A DNA stretch of 64,000 nucleotides, taken from Rhodoblastus sp. (GTDB lineage: Bacteria; Pseudomonadota; Alphaproteobacteria; Rhizobiales; Beijerinckiaceae). The translations under genes and the position numbers were made by a program. The notes under the pieces are model-generated. The model was not told the origin of the DNA, searched no databases, and saw nothing but the letters and a program-made list of their open reading frames with translations. The stretch is from positions 21,407 through 85,406 of the forward strand of contig NZ_JAGRPM010000022.1 of assembly GCF_019449565.1 (NCBI RefSeq), read 5' to 3'. Positions 59,763 through 64,000 of this stretch are shown here, piece by piece (the first letter of the stretch is position 1; the number at the start of each line of letters is the position of its first letter).

Positions 59763-60066
59763 TTGATAACCAACCCCACTCTGCTCAGGGACATCAAGAA
59801 CTTAATCGCACAAGGCCCGCCCTATTATAGAACTCTGTGCCGATGGAGACCCCAAAATTCTGGATACCGCCAAGGACATTGCCATTCAAGAAGCCAAGAA
59901 CCATTTGAACGCCTGCCGTGCGTGCGTGCAAAAAGCAGAGCGTGACGCCAAGCAAGGGAAATGCACCAACAAACTACTCCTTCGCCGTCGAATGGAGCAA
60001 CAAGATGCAGTAAATATATATACGCAACTTGTCGCAGGCGTGCAATTGCCCGGCGCTACTGAGTAA
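59763..60066 (+). pseudogene. Possible frameshifted small gene
   Basis: The frame from a TTG at 59763 (MITNPTLLRDIKNLIAQGPP) gives way near 59815-59835 to the next frame, which reads ADGDPKILDTAKDIAIQEAK, then NHLNACRACVQKAERDAKQG and on to TAA at 60064-60066. The second part has natural-looking helix composition and Cys (CRACVQ) but no start codon. A single-base indel or a missed unusual start would explain this. Confidence 0.3.
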
Positions 60067-60154
60067 TAGTGCAAATTAAAGTGGTATTTACAACGTAAAA
60101 AGCTGGCGTTTTTTGCTTGACATGGCATTATTGCTTGTCAACAGGGCGGCGACC

Positions 60155-60448
60155 ATGGCTGAGAAAATAGTTTTGATGCTCACACATCTTGGCGGGCGCG
60201 ACTACCGCGTCACAAGGCGATGTGGTGAAACCGTAATTTCCAAAAGTCCAAATCCCCTCAGGGCCGCCGCAAGCGCGCTGCTGACGGATCGCGCGGCAAA
60301 CCCCGACACGGTGCTGCTGTTTGTGGGATCGGCAAATCAGCCCGCGATACTTCCCCGTCCGGCGAAGGACTTCCTCAAGGAAGACGTTCAACTGCACCAC
60401 GCCCTTGAGCAGGAAATTGCCCAGCGCCAGCGCAGGAGTCGCACATGA
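60155..60448 (+). CDS. Unknown 97-aa accessory protein
   Basis: Begins MAEKIVLMLTHLGGRDYRVTRRCGETVISKSPNP and continues with LLTDRAANPDTVLLFVGSANQPAIL and a helical tail (EDVQLHHALEQEIAQRQRRSRT). In-frame earlier starts (60113, 60122) exist. The stop overlaps the next ATG, marking a run of tightly packed small genes. No family known. Confidence 0.6.
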   Translation: MAEKIVLMLTHLGGRDYRVTRRCGETVISKSPNPLRAAASALLTDRAANPDTVLLFVGSANQPAILPRPAKDFLKEDVQLHHALEQEIAQRQRRSRT

Positions 60449-60633
60449 AATCTGGCCGCCCGATCAGCCGCCCGCTTCCCAATGCTGGCCCGATCAAATC
60501 CCCCGGCGCACGCTCAAGCCTGCAACGCGAGGCCCCCAGCGGCAACCGGCCCGCCCCTGACCTGCTGGCCCCGGAATATGGCGCGGCGGGCAAAACCCAG
60601 CGCTCCGGCCCAATCAGCAACGGGAATTCCTGA
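60445..60633 (+). CDS. Small Pro/Ser-rich protein of 62 aa
   Basis: MKSGRPISRPLPNAGPIKSP, then a disordered Gly/Pro/Arg-rich chain ending SGPISNGNS. ATGA overlap with the gene before, three bases to the next. Possibly a structural or linker peptide. Confidence 0.5.
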   Translation: MKSGRPISRPLPNAGPIKSPGARSSLQREAPSGNRPAPDLLAPEYGAAGKTQRSGPISNGNS

Positions 60634-60636
60634 CCA

Positions 60637-60993
60637 ATGGCGGGATATCCCAACAAACAGAACATGAGCGGCGGCGCATTACCCGTTTTTTTGACGGGCA
60701 AGCCAACGTGGACCGTCGCGCCGCCCAATGATCAGCGCGACCGCCAGAGCGCCAAGCCCGTCTATTTTGTCGCCCAGCCCGGCGGCGGACCTTGGCCAAA
60801 TTCGCAGGCAGATGACGGCGGCGCAATTCCCGTTCGCGTGGTCGCTGACCTGGCCACCGCCCACGGCAGCGATCAGGGCGCAGATTCCAGCGCAATTCCT
60901 GTTTGGGACGCAGGCGGCCCGCCGTCAGGTCCGCCGTTTTCAGATGATCCCCGGTCACACAACGCCGCCGTGCCGGTTTGGCGCACGAATTAA
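60637..60993 (+). CDS. Protein with four internal [GSA]A[LIV]PV repeats
   Basis: A 118-aa protein in which GGALPVFLTG, GGAIPVRVVA, SSAIPVWDAG and NAAVPVWRTN recur about every 25-55 residues, separated by Gly/Pro/Asp-rich linkers. It looks like short beta-strands on a flexible chain. No family recognised; similar '[AI]PV' repeats are seen in phage structural proteins. Confidence 0.55.
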   Translation: MAGYPNKQNMSGGALPVFLTGKPTWTVAPPNDQRDRQSAKPVYFVAQPGGGPWPNSQADDGGAIPVRVVADLATAHGSDQGADSSAIPVWDAGGPPSGPPFSDDPRSHNAAVPVWRTN

Positions 60994-61004
60994 GGAGAAA
61001 ACCT

Positions 61005-61610
61005 ATGGCAGAGTCGAAGGAAGAAATGGTCGAGCGTCTGACTGCGCAGGTGGAAAGCCTTCGCAAGTCGATTGACGCGGCTGAAAAATCGCAGGCCGCC
61101 GCCCGCGCCGCCGAACGCGCCCGCAATGACGCGCTTGAAAACCGGCGTGAACGCGAGCGGCTGATCGAAGGACAGCGCACCGCTGATCTGAACTGCCGGG
61201 AATATCAGGCGCGCGCCGACGCTATTTTGGAGCCGTTCGGCCGCACCGCTCCCCGCGCCATGCCGTTGGAGTCGAGCGCGGATTATCGCCGCCGCTGCGC
61301 AAATGAGGTCGCAATGAGATTGTCCGCGGATAATCCCTTGCGCAAGGTGGACTTCATGGCGCTGCCCGACGCCGCCTTTTTCAACCTTGAGCGGCAATGC
61401 TACGCCGACGCTGAAAAGGCGGCGATTTCGAACGACTCCGTTCCCGCTGGCGTCATCGAGGCTCGCAGCACAATTGGCAATGACGGAATGCGCCAGACGA
61501 ATTTCTACGGTCGGGAAAGTTTCGTGGTCGGCATGGGTCGCCAGAGCCGCCGCGCAATCCTTGTGACGCCCGGCGAAATCGCCGCCAAAAAGATGGCGGG
61601 CATTTGGTGA
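61005..61610 (+). CDS. Coiled-coil accessory protein of 201 aa
   Basis: AAGGAG lies just upstream of the ATG. Residues 5-65 form a coiled coil (ERLTAQVESLRKSIDAAEKS, then AARAAERARNDALENRRERERL). A compact half follows (PRAMPLESSADYRRRCANEVAMRLS, FMALPDAAFFNLERQCYADAEKAA, RQSRRAILVTPGEIAAKKMAGIW). It resembles phage internal or connector-type proteins in layout only. After its TGA the same frame stays open for a further 48 codons. Confidence 0.65.
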   Translation: MAESKEEMVERLTAQVESLRKSIDAAEKSQAAARAAERARNDALENRRERERLIEGQRTADLNCREYQARADAILEPFGRTAPRAMPLESSADYRRRCANEVAMRLSADNPLRKVDFMALPDAAFFNLERQCYADAEKAAISNDSVPAGVIEARSTIGNDGMRQTNFYGRESFVVGMGRQSRRAILVTPGEIAAKKMAGIW

Positions 61611-61856
61611 CTTCAGTTTGACCGGCGGCGGTACGATTGGCATTGGGCTGCCGCCCGGTCAACCGCCCGTCAGGCGTTGTTCTCCTACAATGGCCTGACG
61701 GGCAGCGAGGCGGTTGCCGCCGCGCCGCCTCGCATCATTTCAAAGATTCCCGTTTGAGGGCGCGTCTGGCTCGGTCGTGACTTTCGCGGGAGTAAAGGGG
61801 CCGTCGCTGTTGTACCCGTCAGCAGCGGCGGCCCCGCCTCACTGGAACCCCCCGCC

Positions 61857-62162
61857 ATGCTGCACCGCCTTTTTGCCGCCTTTGACACATTCGCATCCCT
61901 TAGCCCGCTCTTTCCGTTGGTGCGCGGGCGTTGGGGGGATGCCTGCACCCCGATTGACGATGAGTGCAACCACATGCCGCCCGCGCCATGCGGCCCGCCT
62001 CAACCCGCCGCCGCACTGCCGCCGCCCGTGCGCGCCGCGCGCCGCCCCACAAAGCCCGCCTTGCCGCCCAATACCGGCCCCGCTCCTGTCAGTCATGAGC
62101 CGCCGTACATCCTTGATTTTGGACGGCCAACAATCCCACCGGGAGACAAGCACAATGTCTGA
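61857..62162 (+). CDS. Proline-rich 101-aa accessory protein
   Basis: MLHRLFAAFDTFASLSPLFP, then ACTPIDDECNHMPPAPCGPP and a Pro/Ala-rich chain to the end (PPYILDFGRPTIPPGDKHNV). It overlaps the next gene's start. Composition is extreme, so confidence is modest. Confidence 0.4.
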   Translation: MLHRLFAAFDTFASLSPLFPLVRGRWGDACTPIDDECNHMPPAPCGPPQPAAALPPPVRAARRPTKPALPPNTGPAPVSHEPPYILDFGRPTIPPGDKHNV

Positions 62163-62499
62163 TCTTGAACAGGCTGCCGATGCCCTTGACCGCGTGACCG
62201 CCCTTCGTGATCGTTGTCGCACTGCCGCCGCCACCGGCGACAATGACGCCCTGCAAAGATACGGCGAGTCCGTGCGGTTGCACGCGGCGGCTCATGCGGC
62301 GTTCGTCACCCTGTCCGCCACCACGCCGAACGCTCCTGCAATCCTTGCGGCGCGGGCTGTCAATGACGCCTGCAACAAATGGATTGGCCGCAAGTCCTCG
62401 CAAATCAGCCAACGCACCGCCGCCGCCGCCGAACGCGCCGCCCTTGCCGATGCCCAGCAGAGGCTTGCGAACCTCACCCGCCGCCTGCCCACCACCTGA
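62155..62499 (+). CDS. Helical-hairpin small protein, family member A
   Basis: A 114-aa protein, almost wholly helical, starting MSDLEQAADALDRVTALRDR with LHAAAHAAFVTLSA in the middle and an Ala-rich second helix (AAAAERAALADAQQRLANLTRR). GGGAG precedes the ATG. Its N-terminus and HAAFV motif resemble the protein encoded 12 bases downstream (62511-63059). Confidence 0.6.
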   Translation: MSDLEQAADALDRVTALRDRCRTAAATGDNDALQRYGESVRLHAAAHAAFVTLSATTPNAPAILAARAVNDACNKWIGRKSSQISQRTAAAAERAALADAQQRLANLTRRLPTT

Positions 62500-62510
62500 G
62501 GCCCGCCAGC

Positions 62511-63059
62511 ATGTCCAATCTTGAACTGGCGCGACAGACGCTCATGAGGGCGTTCGTACTGAAGGATTCCCTTCGCATAAAGCTGAGGGATGCCCAGCGC
62601 GCACGCGCCCGCGCCTATGCGGCAAATGACTGCCACGCGGCGGCCCGGCTTGAAGACGTAACCCGGCAACTCCGTGTCCAATATGAGCAGGCGGTAAATC
62701 TGTGGGCAAGATCACATGCCGCCTTCGTTTGGGCGCAATCTGAAGGTGAGCGCGCGGCGCGCGTGGCTGCTGACGCGGCTGCTGCGGCCGAGGCCGAGCG
62801 AATGCGGAAAGCGGAAGCCACCGCCGCCGCAAGGGCCAAGGCGCTCGCTAAGTCCCGTGCGCGGGCCTTCAAGAACTATCAAGAGAAATACGCGCCATCG
62901 CCGCCGCCCGCCGCCGCCCCGTCGCCTGCGCCCGTTAGCCCCGTGCTGGCTGAACTGCTGCGACGTACTGAGGCCGCCCGGCAACGCGCCGCTGCTGCCC
63001 GCGCCCGCCTTGCGGCACTGAAATGCGGCCATGTATCCGTCGAAGGAGTTGCGCCATGA
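62511..63059 (+). CDS. Helical-hairpin small protein, family member B
   Basis: A 182-aa protein, MSNLELARQTLMRAFVLKDS at the start, WARSHAAFVWAQSE mid-way (like member A), a long Ala/Arg coiled coil, a Pro/Ala linker (PSPPPAAAPSPAPVSP), then a final helix (LLRRTEAARQRAAAARARLAALK). Overlaps the next gene by four bases. Confidence 0.6.
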   Translation: MSNLELARQTLMRAFVLKDSLRIKLRDAQRARARAYAANDCHAAARLEDVTRQLRVQYEQAVNLWARSHAAFVWAQSEGERAARVAADAAAAAEAERMRKAEATAAARAKALAKSRARAFKNYQEKYAPSPPPAAAPSPAPVSPVLAELLRRTEAARQRAAAARARLAALKCGHVSVEGVAP

Positions 63060-63235
63060 GACCCTCGAATGAAGAACAATCTCGCCAGCTTCGGCGTCTG
63101 TTCAAATTGGACCAGCCCGCCGCCTTACCACCACCGCCGCCCGCGCCTCGCCCGCCCATTGACCTGCGCAACCTCACCATTGAAGAGCTACAGAATTTAA
63201 TCAGTTTGGGCGTCGAGCGCGGCCTGTTGCGCTGA
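63056..63235 (+). CDS. 59-aa accessory protein
   Basis: MRPSNEEQSRQLRRLFKLDQ, a Pro run (PPPPPAPRPP), then an amphipathic helix IDLRNLTIEELQNLISLGVE ending RGLLR. ATGA overlap with the previous gene supports it. Confidence 0.55.
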   Translation: MRPSNEEQSRQLRRLFKLDQPAALPPPPPAPRPPIDLRNLTIEELQNLISLGVERGLLR

Positions 63236-63266
63236 GCGGCGGCGAGCTTTGAGCAAGGATTGACCT

Positions 63267-63536
63267 GTGACCGAATTCCCATTGCCGTTGCCGGAGGCCG
63301 AACTACCGGTCAATGTCCAGGCCGCGAGGCTTGCCCATGAACGCGCCGCGCGCGCCCATGACAAGGCCCGGCTGGCGCTTTGCGCGGCCCGTGCAAGGGA
63401 TACCTCAGCTGACGTGCTGCGGAGGCTAGAGCGCGACCAAGATCGCACGGCTGAGGCGCTGGAACGTGCCCGCCTTGCAAAGATCGCTGCTGTCAATCGC
63501 ACACGGCAGGCACAAAACCCACGCTCCCCAAGCTAA
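63267..63536 (+). CDS. Helical-hairpin small protein, family member C
   Basis: An 89-aa GTG-started protein: LPEAELPVNVQAARLAHERA, then AARAHDKARLALCAARARDT and a second helix (VLRRLERDQDRTAEALERAR). Same Ala/Arg helical plan as members A and B. Confidence 0.5.
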   Translation: MTEFPLPLPEAELPVNVQAARLAHERAARAHDKARLALCAARARDTSADVLRRLERDQDRTAEALERARLAKIAAVNRTRQAQNPRSPS

Positions 63537-63623
63537 GGTCTTGAGGGAATGGCCGGAGTCAACTTGCGTCAGGTGTAGGATATGGCCGGAGGCAACTGAT
63601 ATGCCCCCGGCCCTTGGCTGGCG

Positions 63624-63854
63624 TCAACGCGCGGCCCACACGGCCCGCCCTGCGGCCTCCAAGGCCTCCACCGCCTTGTGGTAGTTTGCCGTGGACCACC
63701 TGCGGTATTCGATTGCCCGCTTATAGCTCCTAAAAGAGCGGGCCGCCCTTTTTTCAAAAATAAACCGATCAAGCAGGGCCGCATTGGTTTTGGCTTTTGC
63801 CGCCGCATACACCGCTTCCGCAGCGGCGAGGGTGAGATTAACGGGCTTGTTCAT
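63624..63854 (-). CDS. Helical small protein on the opposite strand
   Basis: A 76-aa protein, MNKPVNLTLAAAEAVYAAAK, followed by basic helices (FEKRAARSFRSYKRAIEYRR) and NYHKAVEALEAAGRAVWAAR. Similar composition to the plus-strand family but transcribed leftwards, from just beside the 23-bp repeat array. Confidence 0.5.
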   Translation of the reverse strand: MNKPVNLTLAAAEAVYAAAKAKTNAALLDRFIFEKRAARSFRSYKRAIEYRRWSTANYHKAVEALEAAGRAVWAAR

Positions 63855-63866
63855 GTTCTTTGCGAA

Positions 63867-63958
63867 TTCCGATTCAATCCGGCCACCGATTCCGATTTGA
63901 AGCCGGCCGTGCTTCCGATTTGATGTCGGCCACCATTCCGAAATGAAGCCGGCCACCT
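63867..63958. mobile_element. Four tandem 23-bp repeats, resembling the end of an IS21-type insertion sequence
   Basis: Units at 63867-63889, 63890-63912, 63913-63935 and 63936-63958 share TTCCGATTTGA and GCCGGCC cores with exact 23-base spacing. IS21-family ends carry multiple copies of a roughly 20-bp transposase-binding motif like this. A hairpin GAGCCGA/TCGGCTC follows at 63959-63976. The transposase gene, if present, would lie to the right, beyond the window. Confidence 0.6.
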
Positions 63959-64000
63959 GAGCCGATCTTTCGGCTCTCAAAGTTTGCTCCCCGCAGGTCA

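Overview
The window is GC-rich alphaproteobacterial chromosome. Its gene content (fixABCX, a rhizobial-type oxygen-sensitive NifA, nifHDKENX-fdxB-nifQ, sufBCDS, cytochrome bd, copCD) fits a free-living diazotroph of the Hyphomicrobiales, perhaps Beijerinckiaceae/Methylocystaceae or a relative. The genus cannot be fixed from this sequence alone. No rRNA or tRNA gene was seen.

Layout. (1) 1-17.9 kb is ordinary chromosome: the start of a UvrD/PcrA-like helicase gene running off the left edge, an EF2563/YqeB-like molybdenum-enzyme accessory protein, MarC, a CydAB/CioAB quinol oxidase, a ClC antiporter, a copper operon (DUF2946 protein, outer-membrane barrel, CopC, CopD), an acyl-CoA dehydrogenase, an Asn/Val/Arg repeat protein, an RND efflux pair, an intergenic palindromic repeat and an aldehyde dehydrogenase. 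(2) 18-52 kb is one nitrogen-fixation island: fixABCX, an LRV Fe-S protein, nifA, a modD plus EF2563-like operon, a long operon (TPR-sufBCDS-sufT-Rieske-unknown-HmoA-like), grxD plus a 2Fe-2S ferredoxin, a pseudo-receiver/nifO/SagB-like/ankyrin operon, nifHDK, nifEN-nifX-DUF269-DUF683-fdxB-nifQ, and a distal block of little-described genes (two small unknowns, an FAD amine-oxidase-like protein, a second Rieske protein and a 196-aa unknown). nifB, nifV, nifU, nifS, nifW, nifZ and nifT are not in the window. (3) 52.5-64 kb is an accessory region of mixed composition: an AlpA-like HTH protein, a 900-aa primase-polymerase/DUF3987 protein, a DUF5681-like protein, a DUF4145 protein, and many very short overlapping Ala/Arg/Pro-rich genes of unknown role. 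It ends in a 23-bp x 4 repeat array resembling the end of an IS21-type element. No integrase is visible.

How the genes work together. FixABCX and the ferredoxins supply low-potential electrons. SufBCDS/SufT, GrxD and the LRV protein handle Fe-S clusters in place of NifUS. ModD, the EF2563-like protein, NifQ and NifO relate to molybdenum supply. NifEN, NifX and the DUF269 protein build FeMo-co, and NifHDK is the enzyme. Reading the sequence gave a set of sigma-54 promoters (GG-N10-GC type) and NifA upstream sites (TGT-N10-ACA) that tie many poorly characterised genes to the NifA regulon. The best cases are fixA, the modD operon, the divergent nifH/pseudo-receiver pair and nifE.

The most promising little-described material is the distal nif block (48.2-52.1 kb), the unknown genes in the suf operon, the pseudo-receiver beside nifH, and the small-gene mobile region at the right. 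All calls come from reading the sequence; no database search was run.
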